This document shows, piece after piece, positions 8,909-16,232 of a DNA stretch of 64,000 nt; the first letter of the stretch is position 1, and every line of letters begins with the position of its first letter. Location of the stretch: contig NZ_MSTQ01000006.1 of the NCBI RefSeq assembly GCF_001945365.1, forward strand, positions 62,001 to 126,000, given 5' to 3'. Position numbers and translations under genes: made by a program. Origin of the DNA: Pseudomonas reinekei. Lineage in GTDB: Bacteria; Pseudomonadota; Gammaproteobacteria; Pseudomonadales; Pseudomonadaceae. Below the pieces are notes generated by a model. It was not told the DNA's origin. It saw nothing but the letters and a program-made list of their open reading frames with translations, and made no database searches.

Positions 8909-9687
8909 TCAGCAATCCTCACGGTCACGGACAAACCAGAAGGTCGTCGGTCGTCCGAAAGTGTCGGCTGCGGCATTCACACCACGTCACGGTATCGTGG
9001 CATTGTCAGGCCGATGGCCAGGGCACCCTTGGCGGGCATCTTGTTGTGCCCGACGCAGTCTTCGCCGCGCCTCTACCGGGCATAAAGGGCAGCTTGCCAC
9101 GCCGCTATTGATCGAACTGCACCAAAACGACGTGTTCGGTTCTGCCTACGACTATCCATTCAGTCTAGATGAGTGCCGCGTGGGGCGTTCATTCACTGGC
9201 CAAATGCCCGGAGGGCGTGTCGAGAGGGATGTATAGCAAGCATTACAGGTGAGAAGAAGCATCAGAACCATGGGCATTCTACGGAGCAGATGCGATGAGG
9301 CATTCCCTGTGTGCGAGCCTGCTCGCGAATGCACCAGCCCAGCCACCATCAATGCTGAATCAGTTACCTGGCGATACCTGCTCAGTCGGAGTGAAGAAAC
9401 AACAAAACCGTGGGCATTCTACGGAGCAGATGCGATGAGGTATTCCCTGTGGGAGCGAGCCTGCTCGCGAAGGCGTCAGACCAGCCACCACCCATACTGA
9501 AACTGTCCCCCAAACCCACTCCAATGGTTAGTGAGTGGAAACGTCCTACATCCAACTGCCAAAACAGAGTCGGAAACATCTGATTCTGTTTTTTGGCGAT
9601 GTCTGAATGAGTCAACGCTGATCCCGAATGGCGTAGATTTCCTGCTCCTTTAAAAAGACAAACAACCCACTGCCAAGGAGCGGTTTT
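8909..9687. other. Long intergenic region between fdsG and hcp
   Basis: 779 bases with no convincing gene. It must carry the divergent promoters of the formate dehydrogenase operon and hcp, but no clear operator was recognised. The middle holds the duplicated REP-containing unit listed separately. An AAGGAG lies 7 bases before the hcp ATG. Confidence 0.7.
9250..9471. repeat. Direct duplication of a REP-containing unit (140-base period)
   Basis: The block TGGGCATTCTACGGAGCAGA, followed by TGCGATGAGG and a REP of the CGAGCCTGCTCGCGAA type, occurs at 9271-9330 and again at 9411-9471. Flanking bases (GTGAGAAGAAGC and GTGAAGAAACAA) also match weakly. The first copy has a decayed REP (GTGTGCGAGCC), the second an intact one (GTGGGAGCGAGCC). 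Confidence 0.85.
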
Positions 9688-10176
9688 ATGGCGTTTGACG
9701 CTTTTATCAAGATTGAAGGTATTCCGGGCGAAGCGCTGGACGAAAAATACCGTAACTGGATCGAAGTGAGTGGCTACAGCTTTAGCACTTATCAAAGCAC
9801 CTCAGCCACCGCCAGCTCTGCCGGTGGCGCTACCGCCGGCCGGACAACCCTGAGCCATTTCACGTTTACCAAAACGCTGGACAAATCCAGCTGCAAACTG
9901 ATGGAAGCCAGTTGCGCCGGTGAGCACCTGAAAGAGGTCACCTTGGTGCTTAGTCGGGCGGGTACCGACAAGCTCAAGTACTACGAGATTGTGCTAGAGG
10001 AAGTCATCATCGCCGATTACACGCAAAATGCCGCAGTCGGCATTCCCGTTGAAATCGTGCAACTGAATTACGGCCGCATTAAAACCGTGTACACCCAGCA
10101 AAAACGCAGCGATGGTGCAGGCGGCGGCAACATCGCGGGTGGCTGGGATCGCATTAGTAATAAAAGATATTCGTGA
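9688..10176 (+). CDS. hcp: Hcp family type VI secretion tube protein
   Basis: Hcp-type protein (162 aa) starting MAFDAFIKIEGIPGEALD, with the family's FTFTKTLDKSS and AGTDKLKYYEIVLEEV segments. Hcp hexamers stack into the inner tube of the type VI secretion system and can carry small effectors in the lumen. No sheath, baseplate or ATPase genes are near, so this is an orphan hcp-effector-immunity locus relying on a T6SS elsewhere. The next gene starts 7 bases downstream, suggesting that Hcp is the dedicated carrier of the product at 10184. Confidence 0.95.
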   Translation: MAFDAFIKIEGIPGEALDEKYRNWIEVSGYSFSTYQSTSATASSAGGATAGRTTLSHFTFTKTLDKSSCKLMEASCAGEHLKEVTLVLSRAGTDKLKYYEIVLEEVIIADYTQNAAVGIPVEIVQLNYGRIKTVYTQQKRSDGAGGGNIAGGWDRISNKRYS

Positions 10177-10183
10177 GGCGTAG

Positions 10184-11158
10184 ATGACAGAGCCTCTAGC
10201 GTTTATCAACTCACGAACCCAGTCTTTCGAATCCCTCAAGGCCGAACTGCGACTGACCGGCATTGCAAGAAGCAAGTTTGATGCACTCAACAGCCATATC
10301 GCCAATACTGCGGTGTTGGCGGGTGAATTAGTGATCATCGGTGATGTGACGACCTCATCCAGTACCCATCAAGAGGCGTACTTGATGAGCAAAGCCAGGG
10401 ATATTCACATCGCCCTGCTGACTAATCAGGTCGACGCCGACGACTTCTTTCTCGACAACTTCGAACTGCTGCAGGAGGTACTCGACTATGGCGCTATCGG
10501 CGCCGGGGCTGTCAGTGATGGGTGGAGCAAATACATGGCCGCGATCAAGGCAACGCTAGAGGAGATCGAACAGGCCCATGAGAACTATCTGCGCAGCGGA
10601 TCTATTACAGCCAGAGACAGGTTCTACAGCGAACGCGCCAGGTTATTCATCAAGTTGGAGAAACAGCTGGACAATGTTGCCTCTTACGGCTCGGGATTGC
10701 GTTCCCAAGGTTCGATCAAACGAATGTTGGGAATTTCGACCAAAAGGTACATGAGTACTGGCGAGATTGCCGGCTATGCGCAGAAGGTCAGTGGCGTGGC
10801 CAGGGCGGCGAAGTTGATCAAGCGAGGAGTTTATATCGGCACTGCCCTGAGTTTTGCCTCCGCCGGGCTGAAGATTAAGCAGGCATGTACGTTGGGGCGG
10901 GAGGATGAGTGTACGAAGGCGAAGTATGTTGAGGGTTCTTCTCTGGTTCTTAGTTTAGCTGGTGGCAGCGGTGGGGGATTACTTGGCGGTCTCGCAGCTT
11001 CGTACGGATGTATAGCGATATTGGGTTTGACTACTGGAGGCGGCGGCGCACTGGTGTGCAGCGTAATAGGAGGGGTAGTGGGAAGTAAGGAAGGCGAAAA
11101 GCTCGGGAGTGCAGCAGGTGAAAAATTCGGTGAGTTTATTTACGGAGAATTGATGTAA
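10184..11158 (+). CDS. Putative T6SS effector, glycine-rich pore-forming type
   Basis: Protein of 324 aa directly behind hcp and overlapping a membrane immunity-like gene. The first 200 residues are mostly helical and soluble-looking. From about 215 there are hydrophobic segments (IGTALSFASAGLKI; SSLVLSLAGGSGGGLLGGL; CIAILGLTTGGGGALVC; VIGGVVGS), rich in Gly-x-x-Gly patterns and ending in GEKLGSAAGEKFGEFIYG. Glycine zippers and a two-helix membrane partner suggest an effector that inserts into the inner membrane. That is inference: no catalytic motif was seen, and the resemblance to pore-forming effectors such as Tse4 is one of layout only. The 3' part is duplicated at 13122. Confidence 0.7.
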   Translation: MTEPLAFINSRTQSFESLKAELRLTGIARSKFDALNSHIANTAVLAGELVIIGDVTTSSSTHQEAYLMSKARDIHIALLTNQVDADDFFLDNFELLQEVLDYGAIGAGAVSDGWSKYMAAIKATLEEIEQAHENYLRSGSITARDRFYSERARLFIKLEKQLDNVASYGSGLRSQGSIKRMLGISTKRYMSTGEIAGYAQKVSGVARAAKLIKRGVYIGTALSFASAGLKIKQACTLGREDECTKAKYVEGSSLVLSLAGGSGGGLLGGLAASYGCIAILGLTTGGGGALVCSVIGGVVGSKEGEKLGSAAGEKFGEFIYGELM

Positions 11159-11547
11159 TGAGTTCGGTTTCTTTGGGACTCCTAGGATTTTTCATTGGTA
11201 TGCCACTGATAATTATCCTCGTGTGGCTAATTTATATGGTTCATGTCTATACGGAAAAAGCAGAGGCACTGCTGTCAAACAGTGGTTTTGTAAAAGCTAA
11301 TTTCAAAGCATTTGATCAAGCTGGCTTATTGGGGAAAGCTATGCGCAATGGCTTCATTACTTTGGTGTTGATAAATCCAGATCTTTTGGCGAAAAGGGGG
11401 CTTGTTAATCTGAGTGAGGTCAAAGAATTTCCAAGAAGAATAAAGCGAATTTTGGTTGTTTCATGGGGGTTGTGTTTCCTGTTTACGAGTGCTCTTATGG
11501 TTCTAGGGTTTTACATTGAGTATGTTGATAAGTCGGCTGGTGTATAG
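11158..11547 (+). CDS. Putative immunity protein 1 (two-helix membrane protein)
   Basis: A 129-residue inner-membrane protein with hydrophobic helices at about 6-28 and 100-121 around a basic middle (KRGLVNLSEVKEFPRRIKR). Its ATG shares a base with the stop of the effector gene, so the two are translated together in the order usual for effector-immunity pairs. It is the cognate candidate for the gene at 10184. Three further paralogues follow (11941, 12601, 13490), sharing the pattern +RG(L/I)(V/I)...E(L/V)..(F/L)P...KR.L....W. Confidence 0.7.
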   Translation: MSSVSLGLLGFFIGMPLIIILVWLIYMVHVYTEKAEALLSNSGFVKANFKAFDQAGLLGKAMRNGFITLVLINPDLLAKRGLVNLSEVKEFPRRIKRILVVSWGLCFLFTSALMVLGFYIEYVDKSAGV

Positions 11548-11868
11548 GTGTTGTTACGATATTTGGTGAGTGAAAGTAAAGTTGTTTGCTGTTTGCTTTT
11601 ATTGTGTTTGGGGGGGGGCTTTGTGAGGTGAATTAATTAAGAGGGGTGATTGGCATGATTTTTTATAAATTCCTGCTGTGTCGTACTCAAGATGGTCAGA
11701 TATGTTTTATAAAAAGTCGCTGGGTGGGTATTAGTCCGAGCGTATAGGCCTTCGAGGCGTGGGTGGATTCGGTTGAGCTGTTACAGAGGCAGGATGGTCT
11801 AAGCATTATTTGCCGTTAGCGTAAGTCCAGAGACGCTAGCTTCATGACGAATTGGAGCAAATTTAGGT
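11548..11868. other. Intergenic scar with a copy of the immunity-4 3' end
   Basis: No open gene. Bases from about 11592 (TTTGCTTTTATTGTGTTTGG) resemble the last codons of the fourth immunity gene at 13821, and CTGTGTCGTACTCAAGATGG at about 11680 resembles its downstream flank near 13935. This looks like a leftover of recombination between cassette ends. Confidence 0.5.
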
Positions 11869-11928
11869 GGTTGGGTTGTGGGTGAGTGCAGTGAAAAGTT
11901 TGGAAAGGTAGTGAGAAGTTATTTATGA
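11869..11928 (+). pseudogene. Orphan effector C-terminal tail (before immunity 2)
   Basis: A short frame with no start reads GWVVGECSEKFGKVVRSYL and stops 12 bases before the immunity-2 ATG. It lines up with the effector end GGVVGSKEGEKLG...GEKFGEFIYG. The position, directly upstream of an immunity gene, matches the arrangement at the intact effector. Similarity is short and judged by eye. Confidence 0.4.
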
Positions 11929-11940
11929 AATCTTGCCATA

Positions 11941-12306
11941 ATGAATAATGTTGTGCTGGCGATTGTCGTGATATCGATATTTTTCCTTGGGGTTGTATCA
12001 ACGTTCTGGATTATTTTGTCTTCGTATCGTTTTACTGAGCTGTTAGAAAGTTACCTGGATAAAAGTAAATTTGTAGCGAGTAATCGCAAGGTGCTTTTCC
12101 ATGCAGGTTTGGTGGGGCTGCTCATCAGAAACTGTGCAATGGCACTGATGTTTCTGATTCCTCGAATCTGTGAAAAGCGTGGACTTATAGAAAAGGATGA
12201 GTTGTTGAATCTACCCATTCACCTGAAACGAAAATTGTTGGTGCCATGGATGATTAGCGGATTCACATTATTTGCGGCTTCTATCTACCGTTTTTTTGTT
12301 CTTTGA
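11941..12306 (+). CDS. Putative immunity protein 2
   Basis: A 121-residue protein with hydrophobic helices near 4-27 and 99-118, paralogous to the immunity-1 protein and closer to immunity 3 (shared (I/V)IRNC(A/S)(M/I)ALMFLIP and (K/R)RGLIE). It has no full-length effector partner upstream, only a short tail, so it may protect against an effector delivered by neighbours. The DNA is AT-rich compared with the core genome. Confidence 0.6.
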   Translation: MNNVVLAIVVISIFFLGVVSTFWIILSSYRFTELLESYLDKSKFVASNRKVLFHAGLVGLLIRNCAMALMFLIPRICEKRGLIEKDELLNLPIHLKRKLLVPWMISGFTLFAASIYRFFVL

Positions 12307-12441
12307 TTCTAAGGAATAATTGGATAAGGTTTACTTGGGTTGGCTTTATTGTGTTTGGAGGGGGCTTTGTGAATTGTGTTAAGTAAGTTGGGTTGGTTCA
12401 AATATACTATTGGCTAGAAATGACTGAGCGAAAAAAAGCGA

Positions 12442-12493
12442 AAAAAAAGGGGACGGATTTATTTGCTTGAAAATAAATCCGTCCCCTTTTTTT
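12442..12493. repeat. Palindromic element R1 (23-bp perfect stem)
   Basis: Left arm 12442-12464 (A-run, then GGGGACGGATTTATTT), 6-base loop GCTTGA, right arm 12471-12493, fully complementary. The A and T runs at the ends would let it terminate transcription on both strands. Related elements are at 13070 and 13989. Similar GGGGACGGATTTATT palindromes occur dispersed in other bacteria, sometimes near Y1-type transposases; none is present here. Confidence 0.85.
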
Positions 12494-12538
12494 CTTAGCT
12501 TGTGCAATTATTGGGGGCGGGTTAGGTGGATGGGCCGG

Positions 12539-12600
12539 GGGGAAGTTGGTGGTATCGCTGGAGAGCGAATTGGTGAAATATTATATGAGGGCGCTTTACT
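12539..12600 (+). pseudogene. Orphan effector C-terminal tail (before immunity 3)
   Basis: A start-less frame reads GEVGGIAGERIGEILYEGAL and runs into the immunity-3 start. It matches the end of the effector at 10184 (GEKLGSAAGEKFGEFIYGELM: the AGE-x-x-GE-x-x-Y pattern is kept). It lies between palindrome R1 and immunity 3, so the cassette is palindrome, effector tail, immunity gene. The divergence shows that it comes from a different effector allele, not a recent copy. Confidence 0.55.
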
Positions 12601-12972
12601 ATGGCTGAGGTTGTATTGGCCTACACTGCGTTAGTTGCAATGATATGCTTATTTTTTACGTTATGCTGGATATTTATGTTCTCTTACCTATATACCGGGT
12701 TAATTGAAAAATATCTTAGTAAAAGTAAGTTTGTTGCGATTAATCGAGAAGGTTTGTCAGGCTTAGGATTACTAGGCACAGTTATTAGAAATTGTTCAAT
12801 TGCTTTAATGTTTTTGATTCCTAAGTTTTGCGAGAGACGGGGTCTTATTGAAGAGAATGAGTTGGAGAATTTACCGCTTGATCTCAAGAGGAAGTTGTTA
12901 GCGCCGTGGATCACTGGTGGCGTATTCTTTTTTGCGATTTTCCTTTATTCGCTTTATGTCGTTTGGTCCTAA
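12601..12972 (+). CDS. Putative immunity protein 3
   Basis: A 123-residue membrane protein (helices about 6-29 and 101-121), paralogue of immunity 2 with about the same length and the conserved motifs SKFVAINRE, VIRNCSIALMFLIP, RRGLIEENELENLP and LKRKLLAPW. Preceded by an orphan effector tail and followed by a second palindrome. A role in immunity to a foreign effector variant is inferred from context. Confidence 0.6.
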   Translation: MAEVVLAYTALVAMICLFFTLCWIFMFSYLYTGLIEKYLSKSKFVAINREGLSGLGLLGTVIRNCSIALMFLIPKFCERRGLIEENELENLPLDLKRKLLAPWITGGVFFFAIFLYSLYVVWS

Positions 12973-13069
12973 AGTGTGTTTTTGAGTCAATTTTCCTCGG
13001 GCTGGCGTTGCTTGGATTAGCACATTAGTAGGGGATTAGCGGCAAGTTATAAATGATAAAAAATCGGAC

Positions 13070-13119
13070 AAAAAAAGGGGGTAGATTTCTTTCTTTGAAA
13101 TAAATCTGTCCCTCTTTCT
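13070..13119. repeat. Palindromic element R2 (imperfect)
   Basis: Imperfect copy of R1: AAAAAAGGGGGTAGATTT..., short loop, then AAATAAATCTGTCCCTCTTT. The duplicated effector tail begins two bases after it, so the element marks a cassette junction. Confidence 0.75.
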
Positions 13120-13121
13120 CG

Positions 13122-13297
13122 CTTGGCGGTCTCGCAGCTTCGTTCGGATGTATAGCGATATTGGGTTTGACTACTGGAGGAGGCGGCGCACTGGTGTGCA
13201 GCGTAATAGGAAAGGGTAGTGGGAAGTAAGGAAGGCGAAAAGCTCGGGGGGCAGCAGGTGAAAAATTCGGTGAGTTTATTTACAGAGAATTGATGTA
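13122..13297 (+). pseudogene. Duplicated effector 3' end with two compensating frameshifts
   Basis: Nearly identical to 10982-11157 of the intact effector (starts CTTGGCGGTCTCGCAGCTTC). One base is added near 13212 (GGAAAGGGTAG against GGAGGGGTAG) and one lost near 13248 (CTCGGGGGGCAG against CTCGGGAGTGCAG). It has no start and cannot make the effector. The duplication continues into the following immunity copy up to 13469. Confidence 0.85.
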
Positions 13298-13864
13298 ATG
13301 AGTTCGGTTTCTTTGGGGCTCCTAGGATTCTTCATTGGTATGCCACTGATAATTATCCTCGTGTGGCTAATTTATATGGTTCATGCCTATACGGAAAAAG
13401 TAGAGGCACTGCTGTCAAACAGTGGTTTTGTAAAAGCTAATTTCAAAGCATTTGATCAAGCTGGCTTATCTCTATGGAAAAATAGAGCAATGAATGACGT
13501 TCACATCGGTTTGATATTTTTAATAATACTGAGTCCACTTTTGCTTTTGATGGTGTGGTTGATTTATGTTGTGCAAGTTCACACCGAAAAAGCGGAAGCG
13601 TTTTTGTGTAATAGTCATTTTGTGAGCGTTAACAAAGCCGCATTTTCTAATATGGGGATTTTTGGGAAGTTTATGCGTAGTGGGGTTCTCACTATGGTTT
13701 TGATTATGCCGGGGATTTCCGTGAGGCGAGGTATCGTCAATGCTGCTGAAGTCGAACGATTTCCGAAAGCTTTAAAAAGGATGCTAGTGATCTCGTGGGG
13801 GGGGTTCTGGCTATTAAGTATTGCTTTTATTGTGTTTGGGGTCTTTGTGAAGTGTGTTAAGTAG
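13298..13864 (+). CDS. Fused immunity gene: truncated immunity-1 copy plus immunity 4
   Basis: The first 57 or so codons are an almost exact copy of immunity 1, broken at FDQAGL; the frame then runs without a stop into a complete fourth paralogue beginning MNDVHIGLIFLIILSP (ATG at 13490). If translated from 13298 it gives a 188-residue protein with three hydrophobic segments; from 13490 it gives a normal 124-residue two-helix immunity protein. The 13490 start is the likely ancestral one, although its ribosome site is weak. Either form keeps HTEKAEAFL, RRGIVNAAEVERFP and LKRMLVISW. Confidence 0.65.
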   Translation: MSSVSLGLLGFFIGMPLIIILVWLIYMVHAYTEKVEALLSNSGFVKANFKAFDQAGLSLWKNRAMNDVHIGLIFLIILSPLLLLMVWLIYVVQVHTEKAEAFLCNSHFVSVNKAAFSNMGIFGKFMRSGVLTMVLIMPGISVRRGIVNAAEVERFPKALKRMLVISWGGFWLLSIAFIVFGVFVKCVK

Positions 13865-13988
13865 GTTGGGTGGGTGCAAATAGACTTCTGGCTAGAAATG
13901 ACTGAGGATAAAATCCTCTAATGATTATTAATCTCTGTCGTGTCGTATGCAAGGTCGTCGAATAAAATAATTTCTGAAAAAAGGGGAG

Positions 13989-14039
13989 AAAAAAGGGGGC
14001 GGATTTATTTGCTTGAAAATAAATCTGTCCCCATTTTTT
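13989..14039. repeat. Palindromic element R3
   Basis: AAAAAAGGGGGCGGATTTATTT, loop GCTTG, then AAAATAAATCTGTCCCC and a T-rich end: a close relative of R1 with few mismatches. It again lies directly upstream of a partial gene (the remnant at 14055-14228). Confidence 0.8.
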
Positions 14040-14054
14040 CCTGCGCCAGCGCTG

Positions 14055-14228
14055 TCGTTGATTCTGCTCTCAGTTGGTACGTTATCTGGTGCTGTAGTCA
14101 ATCACTATCGTTCTTCTTGCAAACAGCTATTTAGGGACGTAATGAAAGTCAGTCTGTGGGCTGGGTTTATTTTGTATTTCGTATCTATTTTCTTTGGCAA
14201 AGAACTGCGCTATAGGCTGTTTGATTAG
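14055..14228 (+). pseudogene. Remnant of a small membrane protein gene
   Basis: After palindrome R3 a frame without a credible start reads through LSLILLSVGTLSGAVV and MKVSLWAGFILYFVSIFFG to a stop at 14228. It is hydrophobic and AT-rich like the immunity genes but shares no clear motif with them. It may be the 3' end of another immunity or effector cassette. Function unknown. Confidence 0.35.
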
Positions 14229-14364
14229 AGTTGGTAATGTTCTGCATCAAACCCCAACCCCCATCATGCAGAAAATGGGGCCTACCCCTTGGGCTGCCAG
14301 TGGACAGCAAATTGGCAAAATAGTAGCGTCGCGCCACTGTCTTCAACTCTGTAATGGACTACAC

Positions 14365-15111
14365 ATGCTCACTGTCGCTCCAGCCTCGCGTCTGTTCTGC
14401 GCAATCACTTTCGCCGTCGTGATGACCCCAGCGTTCGCCGACTGGGAAGAATCCCCGGAGTACGCCTGGAAAACCTACCTCTCCGATTGCCAGCAATTAC
14501 AGCGGGATGTGACCGATGTACAGAACGGGCGCAAGATGGCCATGGATGTCTTGCCCAACATCCAGGGCTTTCTGCGGACCATTACGGTACACCGCAAGAA
14601 CCTGGCGCAGCCAAGCCTCGGCTCCCCCGATTACGTCCGTTGTGAAAGCGTCGTCTCCCAAGCCAAAGACACAGTGGCCAAGGGCAGTGCTGAAAACGAC
14701 GAGGCGATGGATCAGCATTTCCGCCAAGCCCAGACCGAGCACCTGAACTCCCCGGAATACAAACGTGCTCGCTCTCTGGGCTTCACCGACGTCGGCGAAA
14801 TCGGTGACCTCGACCAGCACGCCGAACTGGATGGCGAAGCAAATCTGAAAACCTTGATGCTCACTGTCGACTTTGGCTGCGGCCGCCATTTCCGCGCCGC
14901 GCATTACGTCAAACCCTACGTGGTGTACACCGTCCATCGTTCGGATGGCAGCTGCGGCGTCTACAAGCACGTCGCCGTGCTGGGCGGTGAAAAAGTGGAG
15001 CGAGGCGACTTTATTGATGAAGAAGGGATTTTTCAGTACGTGGGGTGGAAGAAATTGCCCAGTGCGGATGGCTTTCCCATCGACGTTCGAGTCGTAAAAG
15101 CGCTGAAGTAA
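14365..15111 (+). CDS. Secreted protein of unknown function (248 aa)
   Basis: Starts MLTVAPASRLFCAITFAVVM and has a likely signal-peptide cleavage after TPAFA (residue 26 or so), so the mature protein is periplasmic or secreted. Four Cys residues in the mature part (in SDCQQ, VRCES, FGCGR and GSCGV) could form two disulfides. The middle is charged and helical (SAENDEAMDQHFRQAQTEH) and the C-terminal half is beta-rich (YVVYTVHRSDGSCGVYKHVAVLGG). Codon use is GC-rich and core-like, unlike the upstream immunity array. I do not recognise the family. Confidence 0.7.
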   Translation: MLTVAPASRLFCAITFAVVMTPAFADWEESPEYAWKTYLSDCQQLQRDVTDVQNGRKMAMDVLPNIQGFLRTITVHRKNLAQPSLGSPDYVRCESVVSQAKDTVAKGSAENDEAMDQHFRQAQTEHLNSPEYKRARSLGFTDVGEIGDLDQHAELDGEANLKTLMLTVDFGCGRHFRAAHYVKPYVVYTVHRSDGSCGVYKHVAVLGGEKVERGDFIDEEGIFQYVGWKKLPSADGFPIDVRVVKALK

Positions 15112-15210
15112 CCCGCAGGTTTTCTCTGGCGCAGGATGGCTGGCGATAACGCCAGCCCAACCACCCACAATGGCGAAAATGCACTGAGAACTCGCTGCCC
15201 ACCGCAATAC

Positions 15211-15237
15211 CCTGTGGGAGCTGGCATGCCAGCGATA
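15211..15237. repeat. Single REP-like sequence
   Basis: CTGTGGGAGCTGGCATGCCAGCGATAG-type REP with an internal palindrome (CTGGCATGCCAG). It lies in the 197-base gap between the secreted protein gene and the DUF3077 gene. Confidence 0.6.
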
Positions 15238-15308
15238 GCGCTCACTCAGCCACCCCAAATGCCGAATCAGCCACCACCCTCACAAACCACCCCCACAGGC
15301 CTCAACCA

Positions 15309-15620
15309 CTAACCCTCAGCCTTAGCCCCCGCCCGCTTGGACACCGGCACAAAAGCCCGATCCCGCGTCAGCACCTTCACCGCATCATCCACCAACGCCT
15401 TGCTCATCGAAGTCAGATAATGCGCAGCCCAGGCGTGACGGTCAGAGTCTCTGGCATAAGCAGCATCTTCAGTGAGCGTCTTGGCCAGAAACAGAAAGTC
15501 GGAGGCCATGGACAACGCATCACCAAGAGGAACCCCGCGAGTGACGTGAAACAACGCTTGATCCGCGCAGTAAATCGCAGGCGTCAGGCCAATGGTTTTG
15601 AGTTCAGTTTGGTCGGTCAT
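15309..15620 (-). CDS. DUF3077-family protein (P4-like remnant)
   Basis: 103-residue protein (MTDQTELKTIGL...) with the pattern LFHVTRGVPLGDALSMASDF followed by LAKTLTEDAAYA. The same pattern is in the satellite proteins at 33117 and 33386 (GVP...A...AS.LL..A..L). These small Pseudomonas proteins are often encoded in P4-like elements; their function is unknown. GGAGG lies 6 bases before the ATG at 15620. It sits downstream of a broken ash gene, the same order as in the intact satellite at 33-34 kb. Confidence 0.7.
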   Translation of the reverse strand: MTDQTELKTIGLTPAIYCADQALFHVTRGVPLGDALSMASDFLFLAKTLTEDAAYARDSDRHAWAAHYLTSMSKALVDDAVKVLTRDRAFVPVSKRAGAKAEG

Positions 15621-15758
15621 TGGCCACCTCCGAGGTTGGAGAGGCAATGGGGGAGGGGGTTACGCGATTGGGAATGGCGTAGAGGGGAAAGCCAAATTTT
15701 GTACGGATCCATACTGCGCATTGCAAAGCTCCTTAATTTGAAGAGCTGCCACAATTCG

Positions 15759-16041
15759 TTACCAAGCAAATGGGTGGCAGCTGTGCGCAGGTTGGTAAAC
15801 CGGGAAATCAAGGAAACCGGCACGTCCGAAGACGTCCCACGCACAGCCGCCATAACGCAGATCGCAGGCGAAAAAAAGCGCCTGCGAACGCATGGCGCTG
15901 TTGCGCAGTGATTTTCCTCGGGTTACCAAGCCCGGTCGCTGAATTGGCAGCGACGGTGGGAGGGTAGCGTGCAGGTCCCCTTCCTGCAACCTGGGAAATC
16001 TCACACGCATACTGCTTGAGGTGAAAGGAGTGGTCCGTCAC
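15759..16041 (-). pseudogene. Frameshifted ash-like gene of a decayed P4-like satellite
   Basis: One frame reads TVAANSATGLGNPRKI...AFAGAFF and then loses similarity; the next frame continues with LRYGGCAWDVFGRAGFLDF. The pieces together line up with the Ash-like protein at 33.8-34.15 kb (SVAANSATDLGG...SIAGAFF; IMRYGELRRSTFGCAGFLN). The switch of frame right after AGAFF indicates a single indel in this copy. The C4-type RNA lies inside it, as in P4. Confidence 0.6.
15871..15980 (-). ncRNA. C4/CI-type antisense RNA, copy 1
   Basis: On the minus strand a 7-bp stem (GTCGCTG...CAGCGAC, 15935-15954) is followed about 40 bases later by a terminator (AGCGCC, 11-base loop, GGCGCT, then seven T; 15871-15899). 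The same two structures with the same spacing are in the second copy at 33977. This layout is that of the immunity RNAs of P4 (CI) and P1 (C4). The 5' end is approximate because these RNAs are processed from a longer transcript. Confidence 0.55.
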
Positions 16042-16232
16042 CTTTTTTCAAGCCGTTGGATGGATGGTGGCGATAGCTTTCTTTTCATTAGCAGCTAGAC
16101 AACTCCTTATCCCACTGGTCAAATTCGGGATTGGGTGGGGATTCCTGGCTGTACTTTTGACACCCCGCATGGCGAGATCAATTGCCGCCCTGCATTACCA
16201 ACGTTTATGTCTCTCATTAGGAGTACGAGATA

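Noticed and set aside
9250..9471. Possible CRISPR-like direct repeat
   Set aside because: Only two units at 140-base spacing and they contain REP sequences; not a CRISPR array.
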